64,000 nucleotides of DNA from Monoplex corrugatus (GCA_030674185.1 CM060308.1:29511004-29575003); one strand, 5' to 3'. Positions 1 through 13,629 are shown, counted from the first letter of the stretch. The notes: generated by a model not told the origin, from the letters alone. A program made the numbers and translations.

Positions 1-734
1 TATGTGTTGTGTTGTTTGTGTTTTCTACTCATCTCCTGTGCTACACAGTCAGAATGTAAAGCTTTTTCAAGGGATGCAAATCTTTATTATTTCTGCCAAA
101 GCTTTGTCCATAATGACCAGGCCAGTTTCATTAGCAATGGAAAGCCTGACAAATTGTTTTATCATTAGTACAAGCTGCTGCTGTGAAAAAGTGCACGGAA
201 AGGCAGTCACGACATGAACAAGATTTTGCAGTTGGTGGTAAATTGAAACTTTCCTTACAATAGAAACTTGACAGACAGCATCTCCTTGGACAAGAAATTA
301 TGAAGCTTGTACAATTGGCTGACCAGCTGTGATGATGGAACTAGTAAATAGAGAGAAATTAGCCAGTCAGAATATGCAGACATAAGTGAACCATTCACAC
401 ACAAAAAATGTGGACGGTAATCATTTGTTAAAGGTGGACAACAATCTTCTGTAAAGGTCTTTCTGCATACAGCCTTTTCACAATGTAGGCCTATAGGTTT
501 ATCTCCATTTGTCTTTTTAAGAAGCACTGGATTGTTTTTCATTTTGTGTTTTTTTGTGAAAGTGAAACAGCTACATTTAAGTGATAGTGCCATAATGATG
601 CACTGCCTGGGGGGACCTGAATTTCACACATCAGGTTTCTTTTAAAGTGACAATATTATGAAGACATGTATTTGATAGTCTCTAAGCTGTATTTGTTCCA
701 GTAAATTTAAAAAAAATTGTTTTCAGTGTTTTAA
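1..734. other. Non-coding, nothing recognised
   Basis: AT-rich; short open frames without coding character or homology signals. Could be UTR or intergenic. Confidence 0.6.
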
Positions 735-1062
735 TTTTTCTCAGATGCATGCATGCACATTGTTTGGAGCACACTGTCCAGGCAGTATGTTGCTACACAG
801 TCTGCATACTCCTCCTTTGTTAGTGTGCATGGTGAGTGTTTTCATGTTGCCATAAGCCACCGGACTCAAAACATGACTCATAACATCTTAAATGTGCACA
901 TTTATGTTCTGCATGCACATGTTAATAGAGGGGGTTTAGGCCCTGACAAGTCAGAACACATGTTGACCTTGGAAAAATCTCCACCCTTTACCCATCAGGC
1001 GGGAGGTACCCAGACCTTCCAATGGGAAGTCTGACCTGCTACCCCTTGACTACTGTGCCCAT
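735..1062 (-). mobile_element. SINE family B copy
   Basis: Reverse complement of the sequences at 23095-23420 and 61318-61655. Shared blocks include tgatgggtaaagggtggaga, a ggaaacatgaaaacat-like stretch, and a tRNA-like head ending in a ggttcgatcc-type B box that is decayed here. Confidence 0.65.
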
Positions 1063-3569
1063 TTGTTTGGTCAGTGATCATGAGTGTTTATTAGATCTTA
1101 CAATATGCTGCATGATTTGTGCCCAGTCAGTATGATGGTAGTGTTCATTGAGTTGGATGCTAAACTGTGTGTGCGTGTAAGATCTGTGTTTGTGCTTATG
1201 ATCTTCTCGAGATCTGACCATTGTTTATGCACAAACTTACGGTATCTGACCATTGTTTATGCACAAACTTACGGTATCTTTCTGACATGCTTATGATGGT
1301 TTTTCATCACAGGATGTACATGGTGCATCACACGCATTATCATCTGTGCTTTATAATGTCTTCTTGAACAAATAGATTACAAAACTGACAGTTGATGTGA
1401 CAGTATTAATCAGATCAAATCTGTATTTTATTCAAATATGAAGTTATGAGATCTAGAGATCTGATGTTAAAAGCATTTGATATTTGTCTGCCAGTAATGT
1501 TGACAATATTTCTTTGTCTTGGCACCTTATGTATCCATTATTGTGACAGTTTTGATGGATTGAAATGAACCTTTGTTTTACAGTCATGCTGTATGATCCA
1601 TTAAAACTTGTCATTTCAAGATGGCTTTGAGATTATTTCAGACATGGCATCTCTTGAAATATATAAATATAACTGGTATGGCTGTTTATAGCATTTCAGT
1701 GATAAATCACGAGTTCTTTCACTTGTGTTACTAGTCTTGCCATTCAAAATATGATTAATTGTGTGTAAAATATCATGTCTCTTACTGTATGCTGAGATGG
1801 CCATTTATTGTTTATGTGTGTTACAAGTTCTTTTATGTATAGCGTGACTAGTTAGGGCATTGCCAGCACAGTGTATTTGTTAGACATTTGTTTTAAATGT
1901 TGTTCTTACCAATGGCACTTATATAGTTGACATGTGACATATTTTATTTTTATTTTGTGTAACAAAGCTTATACAGTGTTAGGCGTCACTTCCAATGGGT
2001 TTTATTTGTCGTAGATATCAAAGGTTTTCTGCTAAGACCTTCTCAACGCAAAGGGATTATGTGTGGGTATAGGAGTTTTGCCATGATCATGTTGTATTTT
2101 ACCCATCACTTGGCATCAGCAGTGCCAGTGCTTATGGAATTTATACTAAGCACGCAGATGCCATCTTGAGAAACCGATACTGCCAGATCAGTATATCTGT
2201 CTTCTTTGCTTCTTTTGTGATATGCCACTATTTTCCTTGTAGCTAGTTCAGAAAAGTGGTTTTGACATAGTTCTTTTTAGTGCTTTTGCCAAAGTCATTA
2301 TGGAAGTTAGATATTGGTGTAAAAGTAGTTTTTACAAAATTCTCCGCCAGAAGTTTAGACTCGGCTGCAGATTGTACTACTCCCATTTGTATCTGTTAAT
2401 GTTTCAGACAAAGATTTTCTCATTGGTTCTACATCAGGATTTGTATTTGAGCAGCATTTTTTGGTTTTTGTTTTCTTATAGATTTTCTATACTCTTGTCT
2501 GTTTTGTTTGTGGACTTTTGCAGTCTTAACATTGTTTTTTCAAAATATTTTTTTCTTTCTTTCTTTTTTTCTGGAAGGACCAGTAAACTATTTTGTTGTA
2601 CTCTGATGCAGGTAGAAATTATGTGGAAGTTCTCTTATTCATTCACCAAACTTTTCTAGTTACTGTTATTTGTAGAGTATTTCAAGGTCGAGATACAATA
2701 TTTTAATCCTAATACAGTCCATTGTAAGTGCATCCTTGATGGCAGGGTATATTTCACTTGCTGTGTCCACTTCACTCTCAGAAAGTGCTTGGAGTATAAC
2801 CCTGATATTTTGCCCACTGACTTGATATTTTAGAGCGCTTCCGAGTAGTCTCAAAGTGTTTATCACATTATCTCTCTTCAAAAGGGATTAATAAACATCA
2901 TGTATCACTCTAGAAAATTTGGGGATACAGGTGTATATAATGCACTTCCAGCCAGGAAAATTTCCTGGCTGGGGCAGCAAAGGGGGAAAATAATAAAATG
3001 GTTTCTGTGTGATGAAGCTTTATAGATGAGTAAGTTTTTTTCCCTCCATTTACACAGGTGGTGCAGATTCAAACTTTTCTTGAAAAAAATGGAGGTAACA
3101 GAACCAATCAGCTGAATAGTATTATGAAGTGTTTCCCCCCTTACTGTGAATTGGGGGGGGGGGGGGGGCTGCATGTGAATGAGGGGATGGGGGGACAGAG
3201 AGAGAGTGTGTGTGTATGTGATTTCTCTTAATTGTTCAAAAACATGAGAGAAGTCAGATAGATCTTCCTTTCCAAGGGTGACGAATATGCACTATGTGTG
3301 CTTTTTTTTCCCCATCTAGCTCTTTCCCATGGGGATCTACAACAAAAATTAATGAGCTAATCTAAATGACAGAATGTTTTCTGAGAGAAATCTTTTAAGT
3401 ATTATTCTGTGTGACTCTCACAGTCTCCAAATATAGGTTGACATCGTTTCATCTTCCTGCGCTTTCCATAACAAGATAGGTTTTACTAAAAGGCTTGGAA
3501 AATTTAAGAATATTGAGTTTAGATAACAGTGGCTTGCTTTCTTAACTTCACTTTTTCATTTTTTCCTGC
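1063..3569. other. Non-coding, AT-rich
   Basis: Contains the 32-bp duplication, a G17-18 run near 3153 and T-rich tracts. The minus strand at 2881-2666 is open (about 70 codons, no ATG) with a fairly balanced composition (SESEVDTASEIYPAIKDAL); unassigned, possibly an old element. Confidence 0.5.
1213..1276. repeat. 32-bp tandem duplication
   Basis: tctgaccattgtttatgcac at 1213 repeats exactly at 1245. Confidence 0.9.
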
Positions 3570-4780
3570 TGCTTGTATTGTCAGGCATCATGGAAGATAA
3601 AACTCTGTCTACTGCCAGGTGGAGGCTTTGGAAAGGTTCACATTTCTGTCTTGAAGGGTCTCTGCCACTATGTCACTCCAGCTTCACCTGGGTCGTCCTC
3701 TGATTCTGCTGCCCAAGCATTTGGTGTTGTAGGCATGTTGAGTTGCAGGCATTTGAATGATGCGCGAAGACAACTTGATCTGCTGTTTTCCTATTGTAGG
3801 ACCATCTCTCTTATTGCTTCATTTTTTATCTTACCTATTCATGTCTTGTTGTCAGCTCTCCTTAAGCATTTCATCTAATAAGTGAGTATCTTTCTTTATA
3901 GAGCTTTTTTCAGGGACCAAGTCTGGCACTGGTACTATGTAAGCATAGGAAGGAAGATAGTATCAATAAGCTTTGCTTTTGTGCTCATTGGGATTTTGAG
4001 GTGCCTCAGAAGAGGAGCTAGTTGATAGCTGACTGCATTTGCTTTCTGGCAGTGTGCCTATCTTCCATTTTCTGTGAAAGTGTCCAAGCACTTAAATTCT
4101 GTTATCTGCTTAAGCTGATTATGGTTGATATTCATGTCCAGTTTTTCTGGTATTCTGGTTCTATTTCTGTCTTAGTGATGTTGATACACATCCCGTAGTT
4201 CTCGAAGCTAGCGAGAGTTGGTTAACATGTTCTTGAAGCTGAGGCTTGTCCTTGTTCAGCATGGCTTTGTTATCAGCGAATAATAGCTCATTCACTGCTT
4301 CTTCATCTGGGTTGGATTGCCTGGTGAGGCAGTTCATATGTAGGTACATATGATAAAGAGCAGGGGTTAGCACACAGCCTTGTCTTACCCCGGAGGTTAC
4401 TGGGAATCAATTGGTTATTCCACTTGGGGTGCGCACATTGCACTTGCCAGTGCCATATAATGATATATGGATCTCACATTATCTAGGAGTTGACCTTTGA
4501 TGCCATACAACTCCAAGATTTGCCATATTTTCTCTTAGTCTACTTGGTCGAAGTTTTTTTCCAGGTTGATAAATACGAGATGGGAGTGTTCTGTTGTAGC
4601 CTACTCTGTAGCCCTTTCACTTTTAAGTATCAGAGTGCAAAGACTGCATCTGTAGACTCTCCCTTTTCTAAATCCAAACTGGGAATTGCTGAAAAAAGGC
4701 TCTGCCCTCGATCTGATGCCTGTTTCAGTATCTTCACAACAGATCGGTTCTGGTTGACAAATTAATTCCAATCAATATAT
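3570..4780 (-). mobile_element. Degenerate LINE (reverse transcriptase and C-terminal end)
   Basis: Minus-strand pieces: a GVRQGCVLTPALYHMYL-like block near 4390-4330, LLFADNKAMLNKDKPQLQEH (decayed motif C) near 4290-4230, KIPMSTKAKLIDTIFLPML and YQCQTWSL near 4000-3910, and ETLQDRNVNLSKA near 3650. This order is typical of non-LTR elements with an RTE-type C-terminus. Many stops are present. Confidence 0.65.
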
Positions 4781-4965
4781 GGTGTATACTCAGAGATGTG
4801 CGTGACTGTAAAGTTGAAACAAAAATATTAGGTTTTCTCAATAGTTTAGGGATAAATCATTAACAAATTCAAACTACAACTTCCATATTGGAAACTTGTG
4901 AATGCACTGATGAAATGGGCAAGACCCATTGACTAAGAACAGTTTGGGCCAAAGCCACTTGAAAT

Positions 4966-5075
4966 GTCTGTTTACAGACAAATTTTAGTCAAAGATGATC
5001 AAAATATTTGGCCCTCGAAAGTCTGTTTACAGACAAATTTTAGTCAAAGATGATCAAAATATTTGGCCCTCGAAC
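4966..5075. repeat. 55-bp tandem duplication
   Basis: gtctgtttacagacaaattt at 4966 repeats at 5021, identical over the whole 55-bp unit. Confidence 0.9.
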
Positions 5076-5639
5076 AAAGGCCTTCACTGCAGTGTGGATT
5101 AAATATTTGGCCCAAAGAGACCTTCATTATACTATAGTTTGATAAAAAGCTTTCACTTGAATGTGATAAAAAGAACCTTGGCCCAAACAAATAAGCCTTC
5201 ACACAGTAGTTTAACGCATCATTCATAAAGGTGTCATAAAAGAGTAGTTTCATGTATGGCTTGACCATCCTAATTTAGGCTTTACCATCCTAATTTACTG
5301 CATTTGAAACTTATAGTTTTATTACTAACAGTAATTTGGAAGGGAGACAGGTGCCACAAAATTTGCACTAAACCTACAGGAGGGATTAGGATTAAGATCA
5401 AACAGGCAGTCCATCTAAAAGAGGGGCAACTTTGATTTCAAACCCATGAAGGATCCTACCTAGCTTTGTGTGTAAATGTCCCTATGCCTCTGAAGGTGGT
5501 CCTTGAACCAGAGGCTTGGAGGCAAATAATCCAAATAACAAAGCCATTCCCACTGAGACCATTTCATACATGTCAGTGAAAATACAGTTGTACTAGTGAA
5601 GGCAGTGGGAAGATCATTACACACAATGTTTCAAAAAAG

Positions 5640-5815
5640 TCCCTGTGCTGGTCAAGCATACAGTCCAACTTAAAAACAACGAAATGAGCAGAAGCAGAAC
5701 CCGAGGTTGGAGGATGTATTTCCGTGCAGCACTTGTGGAAGAACATGTGCCTCCAGGATTGGTCTGGTATCCTATGTGAAGACCCATACCAGGTGATAAA
5801 GGACCAGTATGCCTA
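5640..5815 (+). mobile_element. LINE C-terminal zinc-finger tail, remnant
   Basis: The plus strand reads FPCSTCGRTCASRIGLVSYVKTH before a stop. A C2H2-like tail of the form C-x2-C-G-R-x-C-x-S-R-I-G-L-x-S-H is common at the C-terminus of some metazoan LINE polyproteins; here the first His is replaced by Tyr. Confidence 0.55.
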
Positions 5816-6215
5816 CTCATCCTTTGGATCAATGGGAGACCCCATCACAAACAGTAATTTGATGTTTAGAAGTTTTGTTAACCAAGGCCCAGTTTTTGTT
5901 GCTTTACTGACTCAAGCATTGTTTGACTTATGAAGAGATCAGCAACATGTTTTCATTTTCTGTGGGGTGAATCATTTTGTTTTTTGACATATTGATTTAC
6001 ATAGAATATTTTTTGTTTGTGTATTTATGTGTAAGCAGTACACAAGTCTAGATGTACAACAGTATGTTTTTCCAGTATTGTTCAGTGTTCTTTTAGGAAT
6101 GATGATCAGTGGTCTTTCAGAAAGGGTGATGTTGTTATATGTTTTTTGGTGTTCCTTCAGAAAATTAAATACTGACACAGAAACAGAATCAAGTGTGTGT
6201 TGTAGTGCATGATTA

Positions 6216-6770
6216 TGTGCTGCTCGTCTTGTCCTCGGAAAGAAAAAGTTTGATCGTATCAGTCCTCTCTTTCGCTCTCTTCACTGGTTGCCTGTTTTAA
6301 AAAGAACTGAACATAAGCTGGATACCTTGTGTTAGTAATCTATTTACCAGTCTGCTCCATCAATCTTTGCGACATCAATATTTATATACCAACTCACACC
6401 TTGCGCTCAGCTTCAAATACTCTTTCCCTTCAGGTCCCTAGATTTAAACTGTCAACTGTTGGCCAGCATTCTTTCACTTGTCTCAGGACCATCAGCCTGG
6501 AGTAGACTTCACTCAGCCTTTGCCCAATGCCTACCCTTTCTGTTTTTTAATCCAGTTTAAAAACCCACCTCTTTTCCCAACAATGAATTCTACAACTACT
6601 TCTTTCCCTCAGTTTATGTACTTTAAAAAAAAAAAATTAAATGTTGTAAGGTAGGGGCCTAGTCTTTTTCGGTTGCATGAGTATGCCTGGTGCGTGATTT
6701 TGCTTTGATTTGAATTGTCAAGATTTGGCGCTGTATAAATACTATCATCATCATCATCATCTTCATCATC
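6216..6770 (+). mobile_element. CR1/L2-like LINE 3' end
   Basis: The plus strand reads AARLVLGKKKFDRISPLFRSLHWLPVLKR, closely matching the C-terminal domain of the 46-50 kb LINE. It ends in ggcgctgtataaatac and an ATC microsatellite tail, the family's 3' end. The 5' part is missing and later codons are frameshifted. Confidence 0.75.
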
Positions 6771-6964
6771 ATCATTTACCTAAAAAAAAGGTTGCAAAAA
6801 TAGATGCAACGGAAAATGATGGCATGACAGCAAACACAAAATTTAGCGACCACACAAGACATTCCCCCATTGTGTGGCAAAACAGTTCAGCTGATTAAAC
6901 TCGACTTAGTACATTTGATGTTTATGTTGACAGTGATATCTACACAAGGAATTCAGAAATGGAA

Positions 6965-7572
6965 TTATTATTATTTAAAGCCCAGCCGGCTGCACAGAGC
7001 CATATCAGGACTGTAACCATCTTGAAACACACACGAAACCTCGTTGACCCTGGGGAAAAAAGCCTGGAAAAGAAAATTAAGAACCAGTCCATATTCACTA
7101 CGTTCGCTTGCATAATCCAGAGATATACCCATGCCATTGACCATTCCACCCAATTTATAACCAGGGGTTAAAAAACATGTAAAAGCAGGACAAGCCTGAA
7201 TACTAAACATAACTTAGGACACTAGTCAAAGACATAAATAAAAAACTAGCCCAAATTATTTAAAATTGCTTCTGCACATTACAGTTCCTTAGAGCCAAAA
7301 ATACATTAATACATGTACACTATTATCAATCCTGATAGAAAAAAACTGAAATTTGTTCAAGAGGAGCTGCTCACACTTGCATCATTAGTCCATCACTGCC
7401 CAAATCTGACAAAACTTAGACCGACCTACCAGACTCCTTCAACCTGCACAAAACCCTATGCACTGAAATGTTACCCATTGCTGACAGGATCTGAACCAGT
7501 GCAAGATGACCCCAAGGAATTTCTAATCCATAGTCTTAACCACTTGGTCACAGGAATATCAAGATAGAATTG
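6965..7572 (-). mobile_element. tRNA-Ser-derived SINE
   Basis: The minus-strand head (about 7572-7490) reads ccaagtggttaagactatgg, then tagaaattccttggggtc, then ctggttcagatcctgtc. These are the A box, anticodon arm and B box of a serine tRNA with an AGA-type anticodon. The body ends at gccggctgggctttaaataa with an ATT tail. A headless copy lies at 35063-35490. Confidence 0.75.
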
Positions 7573-7917
7573 TCAAGGACAATTACATTTCTAGATCACC
7601 TGATTTGCATTCATACAGAGAAAAGTGTCAAGGATTATCACACTTTTAGATCAGCTGGTTTGCAGGTAACTGGATAAAAACTGTGCTGGAAAAGTAACAG
7701 AGTATGCTCAGTAAATGAATTACAGCTGGTATACAATCCATGATAGAGATTAAGTTGTTTGCAGTTTTTTTTCCAGCTTGCTGCCAGTTTACATATGGCA
7801 AGACAAGATGTGTTAATAGTTGTTGCTTACTTGAACATACAGAAAACTGTCAGGAAAATTATCAAACAGTGCCAGTAACTGAAGGAAAGATGTCTGATCA
7901 GAATTCAAACCTATACC

Positions 7918-8262
7918 AGTCATTCTGGTGAAATGGTAAATGCAACAGACTGCAGATTGTAAAGTTATGGATTCAAATCCCCACCCTCCCAAAAATTATT
8001 GAGATATTTTTGGTTCTGACCGGTTCCTACCCAGGCTTGCTAGGAAAACAAACCACACAGTCAAATCTCATCCTTTTTAGAAATTCATCATTGAGCATGT
8101 TGTTCAAATTCATATGGAGTTACACCATGTCTTATCTTTCGGATATGGTTATCACCAAGACACATGTAAGTTAACATAGAGTACAGCCCTGTCACCGAGT
8201 CTCACTCCAGAAATGAACTATATGGCATCATCATTGTCATCCCCATTGTTGTCATCATATTA
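7918..8262 (+). mobile_element. SINE family D copy
   Basis: Decayed head with attcaaatcccc B box, then ggttcctacccaggcttgct, acacagtcaaatctcatcct and agtacagccctgtcaccgag, matching 41660-42030. Its ATC-rich tail runs straight into the 21-bp minisatellite. Confidence 0.7.
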
Positions 8263-8269
8263 TCAAAAA

Positions 8270-9168
8270 CTGACATTTTGTTGCCCTTATTTGACAGTTT
8301 GTTGCCCTTATTTGACAGTTTGTTGCCCTTGTCTGACAGTTTGCTGCCCTTGTCCAACATGTTGCCCTTGTCTGCCATCTTGTTGCCCTTGTCTGCCATC
8401 TTGTTGCCCTTGCCTGCCATCTTGTTGCCCTTGTCTGCCATTTTGTTGCCCTTGCCTGCCATCTTGTTGTCCTTGTCTGCCATTTTGTTGTCCTTGTCTG
8501 CCATTTTGTTGCCCTTGTCTGCCATTTTGTTGCCCTTGTCTGCCATCTTGTTGCCCTTGTCCAGCATCTTGTTGCCCTTGTCTGCATCTTGTTGCCCTTG
8601 TCTGCAATTTTGTTGCCCTTATCCGCCATCTTGTTGCCCTTATCTGCCATCTTGTTGCCCTTGTCTGCATCTTGTTGCCCTTGTCTGCATCTTGTTGCCC
8701 TTGTCTGCAATTTTGTTGCCCTTATCCGCCATCTTGTTGCCCTTATCTGCCATCTTGTTGCCCTTGTCTGCATCTTGTTGCCCTTGTCTGCAATTTTGTT
8801 GCCCTTATCCGCCATCTTGTTGCCCTTATCTGCCATCTTGTTGCCCTTATCCGCCATCTTGTTGCCCTTGTCTGACGTCTTGTTGCCCTTGTCCGGCATC
8901 TTGTTGCCCTTGTCTGCCATCTTGTTGCCCTTGTCTGATATGTTGTTGCCCTTGTCCGATATGTTGTTGCCCTTGTCTGCCATTTTGTTGCCCTTGTCTG
9001 ACATCTTGTTGTCCTTGTCTGTCATCTTGTTGTCCTTGTCTGCCATTTTGTTGCCCTTGTCTGACATCTTGTTGTCCTTGTCTGACATCTTGTTGTCCTT
9101 GTCTGACATCTTGTTGTCCTTGTCTGCCATTTTGTTGCCCTTGTCCGACATCTTGTTGCCCTTCATGC
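8270..9168. repeat. 21-bp minisatellite, about 42 units
   Basis: The unit is ttgttgcccttgt followed by ctgccatc, with 20-bp variants lacking one base. The purine strand is the minus strand. The middle part (about 8585-8870) shows a higher-order pattern: one 20-bp unit followed by three 21-bp units, seen about three times. Because 21 is a multiple of three and the unit has no stops, both strands stay open for hundreds of codons (minus frame repeats DKGNKMA). There is no splice or start evidence for a gene. Confidence 0.93.
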
Positions 9169-9239
9169 CCTGCTCTAATGATGCATCAGTTTCAAAGGGT
9201 TTGGAGGAGTGCTGAATGGCTGAAATAAGTGGCATAGGG

Positions 9240-11340
9240 TAGTGAGTGATTCACAAGTGGTGTAGAAGACGAGGCCAAGAAGAAAAACATCCAAACCTAC
9301 ACCCTACCATGCTAACAGTCATAAGCTCTCTTCCTTATAGTTTTAATCATTAATCACAGCTTTCTTAATTGTTTTGGGACTGCTCAGGCAAACATTACCC
9401 CAGATATGGACTTCCTATCTCTAATATCCTGGACAGCATATAAAGATCATACCTAATGCTTGCTTGTATGTCTTGACTTGGGTGGAAATCGTGTTTCAGG
9501 ATATCATATGGCAGGTGGGCAGGCAAACATGGAGATCCGTTTTGGCAGCACAGAAAGAAACTGTCTGTACAGGATTCCACTCAAATAAACAGAGTCCCTT
9601 CCAGTCTTGCATAACTCTGACCAACCACCGCTTCTTCAAAGACAAATTATTCAACAATATTGCATAATCAGATAATAAAAAGAATGGCTAAATAAATTAC
9701 AAAAATAAGTTCAAATAACTGGCTAGATAATACAACCAACTGGCATATAGTTACATCCATTTTTCAACCTTTAAGTAGTAAAGTTCATTTTTCAACTGTT
9801 AAACCCACTTGTTTCTACTATCTTGCTGTTAAGCCGTTTGTTTCTGCAGTCAATCTCAAACTGTCTATTGTTCATTGGTCTCTAGATGTATTCACAATAA
9901 ATGAATGGTTCAAAGTGCTTGCAGCACAGCCAAATCAGAGCTAATATCACATAAAAAAAAACAGCTCCCAAGTTTAATTTAATTAAAAAGACGACAGTTA
10001 AAACACCAAGCTCACAATTATCCCTTCAAGTCTAAAATGCAATTAAAAATCATATCATACTAATAATAAATGTTACAGACTACTACAAAATCAGTGCCTC
10101 AGAGAATATGTGAATGCACATACTCTATCAGTCGCGTCAACAAAATCTGAAGACACCATTATTCAGGTGGTTTGCTAGTCAGTGTGGGCTTAATGCCACG
10201 TCAGTCCCAAATATATGCATCAAGGTATCTTGGGTATCATCTGTCAAAAGAACAAACCAACCTAAATCTAAAAAAAAATCTGAATGAAAGATCAATCAAA
10301 CACAACGAAACAGAAGTCTTAGCACAGAAAACAAGAAATATATCCTTTGGATAAATTGTGATGTTCTTTATTGTGCTGGACATTACAAATCATGACCTGT
10401 CACATGTAAAGAAAAATCATAAAATAGAACATGGGGCCAAACTTAACCAAGATTAATACATGGACAACTCAAAACATAATTTTAGCCACTGCAGAAATAT
10501 TGAAATACATAAGAAAGAGGGGGCAAAAGGAGTGGGTGTGGGAGTCAGAAAATCATCTACTACTGAAAAGATTCCTGAAAAAAGTAATTTCTGGGGTGGG
10601 GTTAGAGAACTTGGGGGTGTTTGAGAGAGGTATATGTGTGCCTGCATATGACACAATGTTTTTTTAATTTTTGTTTTTCGCATAAAAAATATAGTATGAA
10701 ACAAGTTTTAAAACGGGTTGCGGACCAACTCGGAAAAATATGACAATATTTCTGCAATGACTTAATACTTCACTAAACATAAAATAATAATGACTCCATG
10801 TCCGACAGTACAGCATGAAATATGACATCCCAAAAACAAACTAGTATGCTCCCTGTACAAGTCATTTTTCAATTGGCATGTCATTGTTTCAATACATGGA
10901 CAAAAATAAAAACTATTAGAAACTAACTACTTCTTTCATTATACATTTCAAATGCTCAAATCTACATATATATGATATATGTATTTTTTTCACATACTCG
11001 GCAAAGCACACTGGCCACAGTCCTCACACCCCCATCTCCATTTTTCTTTCTCTCTCATATATACACACACAAACATACTCACTACATGCATCTGTTAATA
11101 TTAAAAATTCTCCAGAGCAGGAACACTAACAACGAATGTATGCAATTTTTTCCTTTCTTTTTTTTCTTTAAGGATCATCACACTTGTTGCATTTTTCTTT
11201 TTTCCATCCCATTTTCTGTGCCACTGTAAATGACAGCAGAAGCTGGACAGTCTTTTATAATGCTTACTTTCATAATGAATTGTAGCATCAACCAGGCCTG
11301 AAAGATGCAGATACCTAGAGGGTTGGTCAGGAAATTTTAG
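9240..11340. other. Non-coding, AT-rich
   Basis: No gene or repeat family recognised. Minus-strand AATAAA at about 10373-10368 could end a very long transcript. Confidence 0.5.
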
Positions 11341-11344
11341 CAAC

Positions 11345-11530
11345 ACCGTTGATGATGCATCAGTGGAGAGGATGAGATTCGACTGTGTGGTCCCAGTCTT
11401 CCCAATGAGTCTATAGCATACTGAACTCTGGGTGGAGCTGGTAGGGACTGAAAAATCCCATAACTACTTTGATAGGACCAACAGGTTGAACCCCTAACCT
11501 TCCAGTCAGTAGTCTCTTGCATCAACCACT
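11345..11530 (-). mobile_element. SINE family D copy, truncated
   Basis: The minus strand reads gtggttgatgcaagagacta, aggggttcaacc and ccacacagtcgaatctcatc, the family D head and mid-body. Confidence 0.65.
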
Positions 11531-12382
11531 GCAATTTTGTATGCAAATGCAATTTTGTATGCAATTTTAGTTTCTGTTTTACAATTCTATGCATTGCATA
11601 TGAGGAGGACAAATGTTGAAAAAGTATATTTACATTATCATACCACACAAAGTTAATGCAAAACAAACAAACAAAAAAACAGAATAAAACTCCAGACAGA
11701 CAAACCATACAAGCAAGCATACAAGTTTTCTGGGAAGAAGGGAGAAGGAAGCACATCAAACTCAAATGGAAACCAGCAGCTTTTCTCCCCCCGAGAATTC
11801 TGACTGTTCAGATAAACTGTAAACGACAAAATAAAACAACAGAATAAAGATACTAATAACACAAAAATATTTCTACCCGTCTTTGAATATACACATATAC
11901 ACATAAAGACATCAAATGGCTAGTTCTGTTACACAAGATCCTCAGACACCACAGACTTCTTCAATTATCACACACCTGAACACAATAATTGTCTTCCAAG
12001 AAATCCATCAGTTGGCAACAGGATAACAACCTAAACAGGTGTTATTGGGAGACTGTAGTAAATCCCACGATGCTTAAAAGTACAATGGCAGTCTCAGATA
12101 CTGGCCCATTTCAGTGTAGTAAAGTCTAATTTCCTTTTCTCTTGAAATTTTCATGCAAATCCAATAAACAATTATGCAAAAAAATTGAAAAAAAATATCC
12201 ACTAAAAAATCTTAAAAGAAAGCGAATGTACGTTTTCCTCATTTGTCAAAAATTTAATAAGACCGAACAAATATACTTGTTTTCCTTGTTTGTCAAAAAT
12301 TTAATATCTTTCTGACAATGTTCATAAAGCTAATATCTTACTGACAATGTTTACCAAGACAGTACTTAGTACAGTACTTAGA

Positions 12383-12595
12383 TTAAAAAAACAACATCAA
12401 AATGGCCATCACAAGAGGCAATTCTGTTAGCTCAGTTGCTCACACAATTACCTTTTTTTAAAACCCTACCCCCACTTCAACTTAGAAAAAAAAACCTCAT
12501 CAAGATGGCCATCACAAGAGGCAATTCTGTCAGCTCAGTAGCTCACACAATTACCTTTTTTTTTTATTAACCCTACCCCCACTTCATAGTTGTAT
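12383..12595. repeat. Tandem duplication of about 103 bp
   Basis: ggccatcacaagaggcaatt, ctcacacaattacctttttt and ccctacccccacttca occur twice, about 103 bp apart, with a few changes. Confidence 0.85.
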
Positions 12596-13629
12596 GCGCA
12601 TTTACATTTTGGAAGGTAAACATTCTAAAAGAGAGATAAGGAGGAAAGTGTATGAGACCTCCCTACTCCTGAGTCATCCTCCTTTTTAAGATGAGTGAAT
12701 CCTCTCAACTGTTTTAACTCCTTCATCCCCCAACAGGATCAGGTTCCAATCTGTATTCTCAGTAGCCATGGAAATTACTTTGGGCCATTTTAGTGTTGTA
12801 GAACTTTCCAAAAACATTTCAACTAATTAGATCTGCTCAAGCCTCCTCGAAATGCAACCCATCCACAACACATCATAAACAACAATATTCAATAAATGAG
12901 GCAGACAAACAAACCACTAAAACTCAAGGCAATCAACACGGCACAAACATCAAACAATCAATATTTAATCAGTGAGATAGGAAATCAAGCCAAACCACTT
13001 AACACTGGCAAATGAGAGCAACAAACAAACAACTATTCAGATAGTTTGCTGGGCTGGACTGGAAGCACAAGTCCTTTTGCTTACATTATCACTTCCAGAA
13101 TTAGCAAAAACAAAGACAAAATAATAAATAAATCAATGAAAAAAATCTAGATAAACAGTAAATAACAAATAATAAATCTTTACATTTATTTGTAATAAAT
13201 CTTTACATTTATTTTGCATACATGCATACATAATAAATCTTCTTTAAAATGTTACAATATAAAACATCAGTGGCCAATAGAAACCTCATATCTTATTGTA
13301 TACATAAAACAATACAGTAAATGAGATACAAGGTTTGCACCAACCACCGATAATAAATGTACAATAAATCGCGCACAGACCAGACTAACAAGTAACACTG
13401 CAAAACAGACAGCAGATGCCCATGCAACTGTTGAAAGTAACATTACACAGGCATCAGAATACACCATTAATTAAAACGCATGCATCTCTCAATTCATAGG
13501 GAGGTTTTCTGGAAAACACACAGATGAATGAACCAGAAGCACGAAAAGAAAAACAAACAACAACCAATGACAAAAATACTGAAGAAACAGAAAATCTACA
13601 ATTCTTATTGGAAAAAAGGTACCTCAGGG

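Noticed and set aside
2300..2659. 119-codon hydrophobic frame, possible membrane protein
   Set aside because: Phe/Leu/Ser composition follows T-rich DNA; no splice or start support.
8255..9235. 326-codon open frame with repeated DKGNKMA
   Set aside because: It is the 21-bp minisatellite. All strands and frames are open, and 20-bp units switch the frame.
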